DNA of 16,046 nucleotides, taken from assembly GCA_003646055.1 (NCBI GenBank), contig QNDZ01000019.1, positions 1 through 16,046 on the forward strand, read 5' to 3'. The DNA is from a bacterium. GTDB taxonomy: Bacteria; Hydrothermota; UBA3072; B12-G15. Under the pieces are notes generated by a model. It was given only the letters and a program-made list of their open reading frames with translations. It was not told where the DNA came from and ran no database searches. The translations under genes and the position numbers were made by a program. This document shows positions 1-7,154 of the stretch, one piece after another. Within the stretch, counting starts at the first letter, position 1, and each line of letters starts with the position of its first letter.

Positions 1-846
1 AACAGGATTCCCAAGGGAATCCTTCACATAGTATATCCCTTCTGGATAAAATCCCCTCACCTTCATCCCATGCCTTATTTTCCACACATCGTCCCCGCTG
101 AGGGTAACTGATGGGAAATGTGGTAGTGCGTCCTTAAGGGGGATAATCTTATAATTCCCATTCTTTATGTCCTCAATTGTATAGGCATCCTCAATGGTGA
201 AGGGTGATACTGAAATCCTCTTCAATTTATAGAGGTATGCACCACATCCAAGTTCATCACCAATATCCCTTGCAAGGGAGCGGAGATAAACACCCTTTTT
301 CACGACGGTTCTTATCGTGAGGAATGGGAGGGAATAATCAAGGAGTTCTATCTCCTTTATTTCAACCTTCCTTTCGGGCAGTTCAACCTTGGCCCCTTTT
401 CTGGCAAGTTTGTAAAGCCTTTTCCCATCAATCTTCACTGCACTGTAAAGGGGAACCTTCTGCATAAATTCACCTTCAAACTTCTTCAAAACCTCTTTAA
501 CCTTTTCTATGTCAATATCCTTGATTTCCCTTTCTTCAATCACCTCTCCATCAGGGTCATCAGTATCCGTCCTCACCCCAAGCCTTATCACACTCACATA
601 CTCCTTCTCCTCCCCATAATACTCCATAAACCTTGTGGCCTTTCCAATCAGGATTAAGAGCAAACCCTCTGCAAATGGGTCAAGTGTTCCACCGTGCCCT
701 GCCTTTTTCAATCTCAATGCTCTTTTAACAATATTCAGGGCATGGGTGGAACCCATCCCTTCTGGTTTATTCAGGAGGAGAACACCATTTTTTATGTTAG
801 AAGGCGTATTGGGCTGAGAGTCTGTAGTTGGATGTTTCAAATTCAT
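1..846 (-). CDS. truB: tRNA pseudouridine(55) synthase TruB, 3' end cut by window edge
   Basis: The product isomerises U55 to pseudouridine in the T-loop of tRNAs and acts in the cytoplasm. The reading frame carries the TruB signature GHGGTLDPFAEGLL, in which the Asp is the catalytic nucleophile of the family, preceded by the typical N-terminus NGVLLLNKPEGMGSTHA. The frame stays open to base 1, so the C-terminus (probably including part of the PUA region) is missing. The start is uncertain. The only in-frame ATG is at 846-844, which overlaps the upstream porV-like gene by 50 nt, has no Shine-Dalgarno site and adds 17 polar residues. A TTG lies at 840-838. The codon that best fits the family (second residue Lys, then NGVLLL) is an ATA at 795-793, one nucleotide after the upstream stop. 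The coordinates given use the ATG. The gene is probably cotranscribed with, and translationally coupled to, the porV-like gene. Family assignment is very secure; the start is not. Confidence 0.93.
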   Translation of the reverse strand, partial: MNLKHPTTDSQPNTPSNIKNGVLLLNKPEGMGSTHALNIVKRALRLKKAGHGGTLDPFAEGLLLILIGKATRFMEYYGEEKEYVSVIRLGVRTDTDDPDGEVIEEREIKDIDIEKVKEVLKKFEGEFMQKVPLYSAVKIDGKRLYKLARKGAKVELPERKVEIKEIELLDYSLPFLTIRTVVKKGVYLRSLARDIGDELGCGAYLYKLKRISVSPFTIEDAYTIEDIKNGNYKIIPLKDALPHFPSVTLSGDDVWKIRHGMKVRGFYPEGIYYVKDSLGNPV

Positions 847-1774
847 AGATTTTCTGGTCCGAACTTACATCAAAACGGAATGTTTTGTAGTGAACACCAA
901 TACCCCAGGTCAGGCCAACCCTGTGGCCAAGTATATCAATGAAATAACCTGCCCTTAAACTGAATATGTTGAATATACTGTATTCAATTCCAAAGGACTT
1001 CCACGTATCTTCAAACTCATCCCTCAGATTTGAGGTTACTCCAACAAGTATCTTTGTTATATCGGCATTCACCATTACCCTGTGAATATCATTTTCAAAT
1101 GGCACTGAACTCAAACCTATTCTCAATGTCCTTGGAAGGTCATCCTTCTCCCCAGCATCAAGATACTGGAGAGGTGTTCCAATATTTTGAATGGCCACAC
1201 CAAGGTTGAGATTGGGCAGGATTTTATAGAAGAAACCACCATCCACTGCCCACGCCTTTCCCTGTCCACCACCCCTTGCACCAAGTACTTCCCTCACAAG
1301 CCACTCAGGTGCCAGAAAACTGTATATGTATTTAATTCCAAGGGAAACTGCCATTCTGTCATTCAACCTGTTGGCAACAGCAACCTTTATTGCAAAATCG
1401 TAATTCCTGAACCTTGCAATCACCTGCTGGTTATAAGTAGCCTCTGTTTCCCCTGTTGTGATGTATGTGAATGCACCCGTTATAACAAGGTCTTCTTTCA
1501 AAGGATGGACATATGCAAGATACTCATAGTACATATCAGGCCATAATCCTGTGAGCCAGTTTGCATGCTGTAGTCCAATGAGTTTTTTATTGGCAAAACC
1601 CAGTGATGCTGTATTGTAATACGTTCCAAACACGTCCCCTTCAACACCTGCGAATGCACCACCAAGTGCAGTTGCCCTTGAACCAGGGAAGATCATAAGG
1701 AAAACACCACCCGGATCAATGGAACTTCCCAAAAGTATAATTGCCATAAACAGGATTATTGTCCCTTTTCTCAT
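797..1774 (-). CDS. PorV/PorQ-like outer-membrane beta-barrel protein
   Basis: This is a 325-residue exported protein. It has an N-terminal signal peptide (MRKGTIILFMAIILLGSS) followed by the stretch FPGSRATALGGAFAGVEGD, typical of the PorV/PorQ/UPF0164 group of outer-membrane proteins, then YYNTASLGF. The rest alternates glycine-rich turns and amphipathic strands (for example GVAIQNIGTPLQY and LRAGYFIDILGHRVGL). It ends in an aromatic residue (SAQYAF), as expected for a BAM-assembled barrel. The ATG is preceded by a strong Shine-Dalgarno (AAGGAGG, 7-nt spacing) and by a promoter at 1801-1828. truB follows immediately. PorV itself helps the type IX secretion system in Bacteroidota, but no other T9SS gene is visible here, so I infer only an outer-membrane role. 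Relatives in many uncultured phyla have no known function. Confidence 0.8.
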   Translation of the reverse strand: MRKGTIILFMAIILLGSSIDPGGVFLMIFPGSRATALGGAFAGVEGDVFGTYYNTASLGFANKKLIGLQHANWLTGLWPDMYYEYLAYVHPLKEDLVITGAFTYITTGETEATYNQQVIARFRNYDFAIKVAVANRLNDRMAVSLGIKYIYSFLAPEWLVREVLGARGGGQGKAWAVDGGFFYKILPNLNLGVAIQNIGTPLQYLDAGEKDDLPRTLRIGLSSVPFENDIHRVMVNADITKILVGVTSNLRDEFEDTWKSFGIEYSIFNIFSLRAGYFIDILGHRVGLTWGIGVHYKTFRFDVSSDQKIYEFETSNYRLSAQYAF

Positions 1775-1800
1775 GAAAAGACCTCCTTCTTGTTTTTTTT

Positions 1801-1828
1801 AATTTAACCAATAAAGCCCACTTGTCAA
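1801..1828 (-). promoter_or_regulatory. sigma70-type promoter of the porV-like/truB unit
   Basis: On the minus strand there is a perfect -35 box TTGACA at 1828-1823, a 16-bp spacer and a -10 box TAAATT at 1806-1801. This leaves a leader of about 20 nt that contains the AAGGAGG ribosome-binding site before the ATG at 1774. The -35 box overlaps the end of the hairpin that follows the upstream radical SAM gene. Confidence 0.65.
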
Positions 1829-1859
1829 CAAAAAGGACTGAAGAGGAGGCCTTTTTGTT
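1827..1859 (-). terminator. Hairpin with T-rich arm after the KamA-family gene
   Basis: A perfect 10-bp inverted repeat (AACAAAAAGG and CCTTTTTGTT) flanks a 13-nt loop. It lies 15 bp beyond the stop codon of the KamA-family gene. Read on the minus strand, the descending arm is itself T-rich (CCTTTTTGTT), which resembles a weak intrinsic terminator. The last bases of the arm run into the TTGACA of the next promoter. The stem is A-T rich with only a short G-C part, so terminator strength is uncertain. Confidence 0.5.
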
Positions 1860-1874
1860 CCAGAAATTATCGGA

Positions 1875-2999
1875 TTAGTCAAAATACGATACGCTCTCTG
1901 AAAAGTCAGGGACAAACTCCTCCACAGGCTGTGTATAATCATCAAACCAGTATGCCTCTGGATTTCTTCTGAATATCATGAGTTTGCCATAGTTCTCAGG
2001 GTCTGCTGCATTGTGGTATCTGAAGAATATAAAATCTTCACTAAGACCAACTGTCTCTATCTTGCCTGTGGAATGAGACATTATGAACCTTGCACGCTTT
2101 GCAAGCCCTGATAACCTTTCCTTGGTCTTTTCCAGAATAGTGTATGCTGCTTCCACTGGGACTGCAAATATTTTATTCCCACTGGAAGGCCTGTTCTGGA
2201 ACACATAGTAAGGTGGGCTTCCTGCAACGCTGAGTTTCTCAAAAAGTTCTGTGAGTGTGTCAACATCATCATTAATACCATGAAGTATAGGTGTTTGATT
2301 GGCAAGGATTGCACCTGCCCTGAGCAATAAATTTATGGCCTCTACTGCATAGTCAGTTAACTCCCTCGGGTGATTAAACTGGGTTATGACATATATCCTC
2401 TTCTTCCCATTGCTGAACTCACTGATAAAGTCAATCAGTTCTTGATCTTCCGTGATCCTGAATGGATAAAACGCAGGCATCTTTGTTCCAATCCTTACCA
2501 TATCAACATGTGGAATTTCCAGAAGCCTCCTTATTATTCGTGTGAGTTTTTCAGTCCTGAGCATAAGTGGGTCTCCACCTGTCAAAAGCACATTGTTTAT
2601 CTCTTCATGTTCACTGATATAATTTATTGCTGCATCCAGGTCAGTGAGAATCTCCATCCTTTCCTTCATGAAAATCCTCTTCCTGAAACAGAAACGGCAT
2701 ATACCTCCACAGCTCCTTGAAACAAGCAAAAGTGCAGTTGGCCCATACTTGTGTTCAAGCCCCTGCATCTTTGTGTATCGTTTCTCATCAGAGGGGTCAA
2801 GCCTCCCCCAGGAAATAAGTTCTTCCACCTGAGGAAGAATAATCTTTTTTATTGGGTCATCAGGGTCATCCCAGTTAATGAGTGAAAGATAATATTCATT
2901 TGCCCTGAATATGTATTTTTCTGTGACTGACTTCAGTTCTTCAGGGTTTTCTATTTCTTTTATTTTTTGAATATCATTAATAAATACAGGATACACCAT
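1875..2999 (-). CDS. KamA-family radical SAM aminomutase-like protein
   Basis: This is a 374-residue member of the lysine 2,3-aminomutase family, which moves an alpha-amino group to the beta position using S-adenosylmethionine, a [4Fe-4S] cluster and PLP. The cluster motif is C97-x3-C101-x2-C104 (SRSCGGICRFCFRKR). A GGDPL motif follows at 141-145, then QFNHPRELT near 207 and, near the C-terminus, MSHSTGKIE, in which K313 is the likely PLP lysine. The region that in lysine 2,3-aminomutase holds the lysine-binding aspartates reads FQNRPSSGN and FIMSHSTGK here. The substrate is therefore probably not lysine, and an acidic or other substrate is possible. ATG 2999 is chosen because GGGAGG sits 5 nt upstream; a GTG at 3005 lies inside that Shine-Dalgarno. 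No efp or epmA gene is nearby, so an EF-P-modifying role has no support from context. Confidence 0.88.
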   Translation of the reverse strand: MVYPVFINDIQKIKEIENPEELKSVTEKYIFRANEYYLSLINWDDPDDPIKKIILPQVEELISWGRLDPSDEKRYTKMQGLEHKYGPTALLLVSRSCGGICRFCFRKRIFMKERMEILTDLDAAINYISEHEEINNVLLTGGDPLMLRTEKLTRIIRRLLEIPHVDMVRIGTKMPAFYPFRITEDQELIDFISEFSNGKKRIYVITQFNHPRELTDYAVEAINLLLRAGAILANQTPILHGINDDVDTLTELFEKLSVAGSPPYYVFQNRPSSGNKIFAVPVEAAYTILEKTKERLSGLAKRARFIMSHSTGKIETVGLSEDFIFFRYHNAADPENYGKLMIFRRNPEAYWFDDYTQPVEEFVPDFSESVSYFD

Positions 3000-3064
3000 G
3001 CACACCTCCCTTTTTGAATCCGCATTTAAGATAAAGGATAGAAAGTTAGATATTTTACATTTTT

Positions 3065-3092
3065 ATAATAATCAAATATGCTGATTTCGCAA
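3065..3092 (-). promoter_or_regulatory. Candidate promoter for the KamA-family gene
   Basis: On the minus strand TTGCGA (3092-3087), a 16-bp spacer and TATTAT (3070-3065) give an acceptable promoter about 60 nt upstream of the start codon. The surrounding intergenic region is very A-T rich and other pairings are possible, such as TTGATT with TATCTA a little downstream. The assignment is therefore tentative. Confidence 0.35.
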
Positions 3093-3146
3093 GGGTTTAA
3101 ATCAAAGTTGTTCATAACATATTGAAAAAAACAGCTTTATCCATTA

Positions 3147-3174
3147 TTGACATTGGTCTTTTGGTGATTATAGT
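3147..3174 (+). promoter_or_regulatory. Promoter of the nfeD operon, abutting the ATG
   Basis: A perfect -35 box TTGACA (3147-3152), a 16-bp spacer and a -10 box TATAGT (3169-3174) are followed by only 6 nt before the ATG at 3181. Transcription normally starts 6-7 nt after the -10 box, so the start site should fall on or next to the start codon and the mRNA should be leaderless. No Shine-Dalgarno sequence is seen in front of this ATG, which agrees. Confidence 0.7.
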
Positions 3175-3180
3175 TTTACT

Positions 3181-4425
3181 ATGAGTATAATACTTCTCTT
3201 TTCTGTGACTGTATATCTTGGACACTTTAACGGTATTGTTGGTCCTGTATCTTCCCGTTATCTGGTAAATTTAATAGAAAGGGCAAACAGGGAAAATGTT
3301 GAAGCACTTGTTATCACCATTGATACACCAGGTGGATTTGACCAGGCAATGAGGGATATTGTGAAGGCTGAACTCAATTCAAAAGTGCCCATTGTGGTGT
3401 ATGTTTATCCTGATGGTGCAAGGGATGCGTCAGCAGGAGTCTTCATAACACTTGCTGCCCATATAGCAGCAATGTGCCCTGGCACAAACATTGGTGCAGC
3501 ACATCCAGTTGCAGTGAGCCCTGGTGGAGAAAAGGTGGACGAAACAATGAAGAAAAAAATGGAAAATGATGCTGCAGCATACCTGAAGGCAATAGCAAAG
3601 AAAAGGGGAAGAAATGTAAAATGGGCTGAAGATGCAGTAAGGAAATCTGTATCCATAACTGCTGATGAGGCCTTACGCCAGGGAGTGATTGACCTGATTG
3701 TTGGGGATGTTGAGGAACTTTTGAATAAAATTGATGGATGGGAAGTAGATATAAATGGAGAAAAGAAAACTTTAAAAACAAAGGATGCCGATGTGGTTGA
3801 GATACCAATGAGTTTCAGGGAGATATTCCTTTCAAGGCTGGCAAATCCGAACATTGCCTATATCCTGCTTATAATTGGTTTTTATGGGTTGATATTTGAG
3901 ATTACCCATCCAGGTGCGATTGTTCCAGGTGCCATTGGCGCACTTTCACTGATACTTGCTTTCTTCTCCTTCCAGACACTCCCCATAAACTATGCTGGGC
4001 TTGCACTTATTATACTGGGAATAGTGATGTTTATACTTGAAGCCCTGACACCTACATACGGTCCTTTAACCATAGGAGGAATTGTGTCAATGTTCATTGG
4101 TTCAATGATGTTAATCAATACAGATGTCTCTTTTCTCAAAATCTCCCTTCCTGTAATTATTGCTGCTGTTGCCACCACAGCTGCATTCTTCGTATTTGCA
4201 TTTGGTATGGCATTCAGAGCAATGAGACGTAAGCCAACAACCGGTGATAAGGGTATGATTGGGCTTGAGGGTACTGCAACAACCAACATTGAAAAAACTG
4301 GTAAGGTCTTTATTAGGGGGGAATACTGGAATGCATACTCTGATGAAAAGATTGAGAAGGGAAGTGAGGTGGTGGTGGTAGATGTTAAGGGTCTAAAACT
4401 GAAGGTTAAAAGAAAGGAGGAGTAA
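3181..4425 (+). CDS. NfeD-family membrane-bound serine protease (long form)
   Basis: This is a 414-residue long NfeD protein that pairs with the slipin encoded next. A short N-terminal hydrophobic segment is followed by a ClpP/SppA-like protease domain (about 10-180). ASAG with S84 matches the catalytic Ser of archaeal 1510-N, and K124-K126 lie about 41 residues later, where the catalytic Lys of that enzyme falls. TPGG at 49-52 and [10 protein letters not shown] at 101-110 are also typical. Several membrane segments follow (roughly 225-290 and 320-345), then a soluble OB-fold domain (about 361-411), the usual NfeD C-terminus. Members are thought to cleave the hydrophobic C-terminus of their partner stomatin. 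The frame has a TGA at 3148 and no other usable start, so ATG 3181 is firm. The stop overlaps the slipin ATG (TAATG). Confidence 0.92.
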   Translation: MSIILLFSVTVYLGHFNGIVGPVSSRYLVNLIERANRENVEALVITIDTPGGFDQAMRDIVKAELNSKVPIVVYVYPDGARDASAGVFITLAAHIAAMCPGTNIGAAHPVAVSPGGEKVDETMKKKMENDAAAYLKAIAKKRGRNVKWAEDAVRKSVSITADEALRQGVIDLIVGDVEELLNKIDGWEVDINGEKKTLKTKDADVVEIPMSFREIFLSRLANPNIAYILLIIGFYGLIFEITHPGAIVPGAIGALSLILAFFSFQTLPINYAGLALIILGIVMFILEALTPTYGPLTIGGIVSMFIGSMMLINTDVSFLKISLPVIIAAVATTAAFFVFAFGMAFRAMRRKPTTGDKGMIGLEGTATTNIEKTGKVFIRGEYWNAYSDEKIEKGSEVVVVDVKGLKLKVKRKEE

Positions 4426-5198
4426 TGGTTATCACTGTAATCGTCATTATTGTTCTTTTCCTGCTTGCAAATGCCATCAAGGTTCTAAAAGAGTATGAAA
4501 GGGGTGTAATTTTCAGGCTTGGAAGACTTATAGGTGTAAAGGGGCCTGGACTCATCCTTATCATACCCATCATTGACAGAATGGTGAGGGTATCTTTGAG
4601 AATTGTCACTTTTGATGTTCCTCCACAGGATGTGATTACAAAGGATAACGTTTCCATCAAAGTAAATGCGGTTGTTTATTTCAGGGTGATGGACCCGGCA
4701 AAGGCAATTGTTGAAGTTCAGGATTACTATTATGCAACCTCACAGATCGCACAGACAACCTTAAGGAGTGTTCTGGGTGAGGTGGAACTTGACGAACTCC
4801 TTGCAGAGAGGGAAAAGATAAATATGAGGCTTCAGAAAATCATTGATGAACAGACCGACCCATGGGGTGTGAAGGTGTCCACTGTGGAGATTAAACATGT
4901 TGACCTGCCACAGGAGATGCAGAGGGCAATGGCAAGACAGGCAGAGGCAGAGAGAGACAGGCGTGCAAAGGTGATAAATGCAATGGGTGAATACCAGGCT
5001 GCTGAAAAACTTGCCCAGGCAGCAAAGGTGATGTCCATATCACCCATTACTGTCCAGCTCAGATACCTCCAAACCCTGTCAGAAATTGCAGCAGAGAACA
5101 ATTCAACCACAGTATTCCCCATACCTATTGAGCTTTTCAAGCCATTTATGGAACTTGCTGAAAAGATGTCCACAAAGAAGGGAAAAGGTAAGAAGTAA
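4425..5198 (+). CDS. Slipin (stomatin-like SPFH membrane protein)
   Basis: This is a 257-residue SPFH/band 7 protein that would oligomerise at the inner face of the membrane and organise membrane domains. Residues 1-20 form the single hydrophobic anchor. The stomatin signature follows: [13 protein letters not shown], then [13 protein letters not shown], then [17 protein letters not shown] helical region ([17 protein letters not shown]) comes next, and the C-terminus is the usual [20 protein letters not shown]. The length is normal for the family. The ATG shares its A with the nfeD stop codon, and AAAGGAGG lies just upstream, so the two proteins are translationally coupled. This is the classic nfeD-slipin pairing in which the protease processes the stomatin. 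Confidence 0.94.
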   Translation: MVITVIVIIVLFLLANAIKVLKEYERGVIFRLGRLIGVKGPGLILIIPIIDRMVRVSLRIVTFDVPPQDVITKDNVSIKVNAVVYFRVMDPAKAIVEVQDYYYATSQIAQTTLRSVLGEVELDELLAEREKINMRLQKIIDEQTDPWGVKVSTVEIKHVDLPQEMQRAMARQAEAERDRRAKVINAMGEYQAAEKLAQAAKVMSISPITVQLRYLQTLSEIAAENNSTTVFPIPIELFKPFMELAEKMSTKKGKGKK

Positions 5199-5199
5199 G

Positions 5200-6342
5200 T
5201 TGCCCTCCATAGGCTGGATAACCTACTATTTTCCACCCATTGCTGGTGGAGGCATAAATAGAAATCTTGAAATCCCACTCCATCTGAAAAGGATGGGGTG
5301 GGATGTTTCAATTTATACCCCACATCCAGGAAGATATGTGAGGATTAAAGATGTTGATACAAATGGGCTGAATGTTGTAAGATTTCCTACCATTGACCCA
5401 TTCCATCTTGGGAAAATAAGCGGGACAGGTGGAATGGGAAGAAGGGATAGACTCACATTCCCTGACAACAAGGTGCTCATACTCCCCTTTTTATTTAACG
5501 CACTAAAAAAACACGACATCTATGTTGTGAGTGCCCCTCCATTTTCCCTGTTCATGGCCGGGCTCATTCTGAAAAAAATGGGTTACAGGTGGGTTGCAGA
5601 GTTCAGAGACCCTTATGTTGATGGTACTCTGGGGAATTATCTGCTTCCTTTTCTCAACAACATGGCAAAATCATACGAAAGATCTGTTGTAAAAAATGCT
5701 GATGCAATTATCACATTGTCTCCCGGACTCACAGAGGTGTTCCAGAAGAGGTACAGACAGAGTAACATTTACACCATCACAAATGGATACAGTGAAGAGG
5801 ACTTCAAGGATATAAAAAAAATTAAAGGAAAAGAATTTATACTCACCTATATGGGGAGTTTCAACAGAACCCACTCTCCAGATATAGTTATTGAGGCACT
5901 TGAGATTTTGAAAAGAAAAGGGATAACAAACTTCAAATTCCAGGTTGTGGGGAACATTCTTCCTGAATACATGAGAAGATTTAAGGAATTCCCCTTCTTC
6001 CGTTATAGAGGCTACCTTGATAGGAAGGAGGCAATTGAAACAATTGTGAATTCTGATGCACTCCTGCTGCTCCTGACACCAGAGGAGTCCCCCTATACAA
6101 TTCCAGGTAAAACCTTTGAATACATAAGGACAGGAAAACCCATAATCCTGATTTCAGAGGAAGGAGAATTGAAGAGGCTTCTAAATGGAGGATGTATCCA
6201 TGCAGGTTACTCACCAGAAAAAATCTCAGAGATGATTATGGATGTGATGAATGGGGAAAAGACTCATACCATACCCCCCTGGAGGTTTGAATGGGGCAGT
6301 CTTGCTGCTGATTACTCAGAAATCCTATGGTCTCTTTTATAA
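5200..6342 (+). CDS. Family 4 (GT-B) glycosyltransferase
   Basis: This protein of about 380 residues would transfer a sugar from an activated donor to a cell-surface glycan or lipid acceptor. The N-terminus IGWITYYFPPIAGGGINR is the typical GT4 glycine-rich acceptor-side loop. WVAEFRDPYVDG lies near residue 130. The C-terminal donor-binding part carries PGKTFEYIRTGKPI, the E-containing donor motif of GT4 enzymes. The nearest in-frame ATG is far inside slipin (5086) and gives an unrelated leader, so I take TTG 5200-5202, one nucleotide after the slipin stop, as the start. Reinitiation by ribosomes leaving slipin would fit, since only a weak AAGG lies upstream. The 3' end overlaps the GT2 gene by 16 nt. 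Donor and acceptor cannot be told from sequence. Confidence 0.85.
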   Translation: MPSIGWITYYFPPIAGGGINRNLEIPLHLKRMGWDVSIYTPHPGRYVRIKDVDTNGLNVVRFPTIDPFHLGKISGTGGMGRRDRLTFPDNKVLILPFLFNALKKHDIYVVSAPPFSLFMAGLILKKMGYRWVAEFRDPYVDGTLGNYLLPFLNNMAKSYERSVVKNADAIITLSPGLTEVFQKRYRQSNIYTITNGYSEEDFKDIKKIKGKEFILTYMGSFNRTHSPDIVIEALEILKRKGITNFKFQVVGNILPEYMRRFKEFPFFRYRGYLDRKEAIETIVNSDALLLLLTPEESPYTIPGKTFEYIRTGKPIILISEEGELKRLLNGGCIHAGYSPEKISEMIMDVMNGEKTHTIPPWRFEWGSLAADYSEILWSLL

Positions 6343-7154
6343 TAGTCAATTTTAACGGTGAAAAATACATTGAGAGATGCATCAGTTCTGTTCTTGCCCT
6401 GAAAGTGGAGAAGGAGATAATTGTTGTTGACAATGGCTCCACCGACAGGTCAAGGGATTTGATCAATAAATTCAATGTAAAAAAACTCTTTCTCAAAAAA
6501 AATTCTGGTTATCCTTCAGGGGTAAACAAAGGTATAAAAATCTCAAGAGGGGATACAATCTTCCTTTTAACACCAACCACTTTCTTTGATAATTACATTG
6601 AAACCCTGTTGAAGGATATTGAAGATGTTGATGCAGTTGCACCCACGTTGGTTGATGATAAAGGTAATACAATCCAATCTATAAGGAGAATACCCACATA
6701 CAGGGATTTTATCTTCTTGCTCACAGGGATTTCAGGTCTTTTCAAAAACTTTCCTTTCTTTAACAGGTGGAAATACCCTGACTTTGACTATACAAAAAGG
6801 CAAATTGCACCCCAGCCCATGTCATGCTGCATTTTGATAAAAAGGGATGTTCTCAGTGAATTGGGTGGTTTTGATGAGGACTTTTTCCTGTACTTCTCAG
6901 ATGTTGATTTTTTTAAGAGGTTCAATCAGCATGGGTTTAAATGCCTGTTTGAACCAGATGTGAAAGTGACACACATCAGGGGAGGAACAACAAGGAATAT
7001 AGGAGAAAAAAGATTGGAACACTTCCATAAGGACATGATAATCTATTTAAGAAAACATCATAAACTATGGCAACTTCCAGCATTCATGAGTGTCCTTGTC
7101 TTTGGAATAAGGAAACTCCACCACAGGATAAAAAAATGGATGAAAAGAAACTAA
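6327..7154 (+). CDS. Family 2 (GT-A) glycosyltransferase with altered DXD site
   Basis: This 275-residue protein resembles rhamnosyltransferase-type GT2 enzymes. It begins MVSFIIVNFNGEKYIERC, with IIVVDNGSTDRSRDLI at 31-46 (nucleotide binding) and NSGYPSGVNKGI at 59-70. The C-terminal part has LGGFDEDFFLYFSDVDFFKR, the usual GGFDE...DVD acceptor/base region, followed by HIRGGT. The segment that normally reads LNPDT, containing the metal-binding Asp of the DXD motif, reads LLTPTTFF here (Thr84 at the Asp position). Activity may therefore be altered or lost, or another acid may compensate. The start overlaps the GT4 gene by 16 nt and the stop overlaps the rlmD-like gene by 19 nt, so the gene is tightly coupled in the operon. 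A basic C-terminus (KKWMKRN) may aid membrane association. Confidence 0.87.
   Translation: MVSFIIVNFNGEKYIERCISSVLALKVEKEIIVVDNGSTDRSRDLINKFNVKKLFLKKNSGYPSGVNKGIKISRGDTIFLLTPTTFFDNYIETLLKDIEDVDAVAPTLVDDKGNTIQSIRRIPTYRDFIFLLTGISGLFKNFPFFNRWKYPDFDYTKRQIAPQPMSCCILIKRDVLSELGGFDEDFFLYFSDVDFFKRFNQHGFKCLFEPDVKVTHIRGGTTRNIGEKRLEHFHKDMIIYLRKHHKLWQLPAFMSVLVFGIRKLHHRIKKWMKRN

Noticed and set aside
3003..3005. GTG start of the KamA-family gene
   Set aside because: The codon overlaps the GGGAGG Shine-Dalgarno, which is correctly placed for the ATG at 2999.
3405..3854. Long minus-strand open frames opposite nfeD
   Set aside because: They are low-complexity shadows of the protease coding strand, without family features or a ribosome-binding site.
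5086..5199. ATG 5086 as start of the GT4 glycosyltransferase
   Set aside because: It lies far inside slipin in another frame and gives a leader unlike any GT4 enzyme. TTG 5200 follows the slipin stop.
7067..7135. ATG 7067 as start of the rlmD-like gene
   Set aside because: It reads through the end of the GT2 gene in another frame. The TRAM domain begins right after ATG 7136, which has a usable ribosome-binding site.
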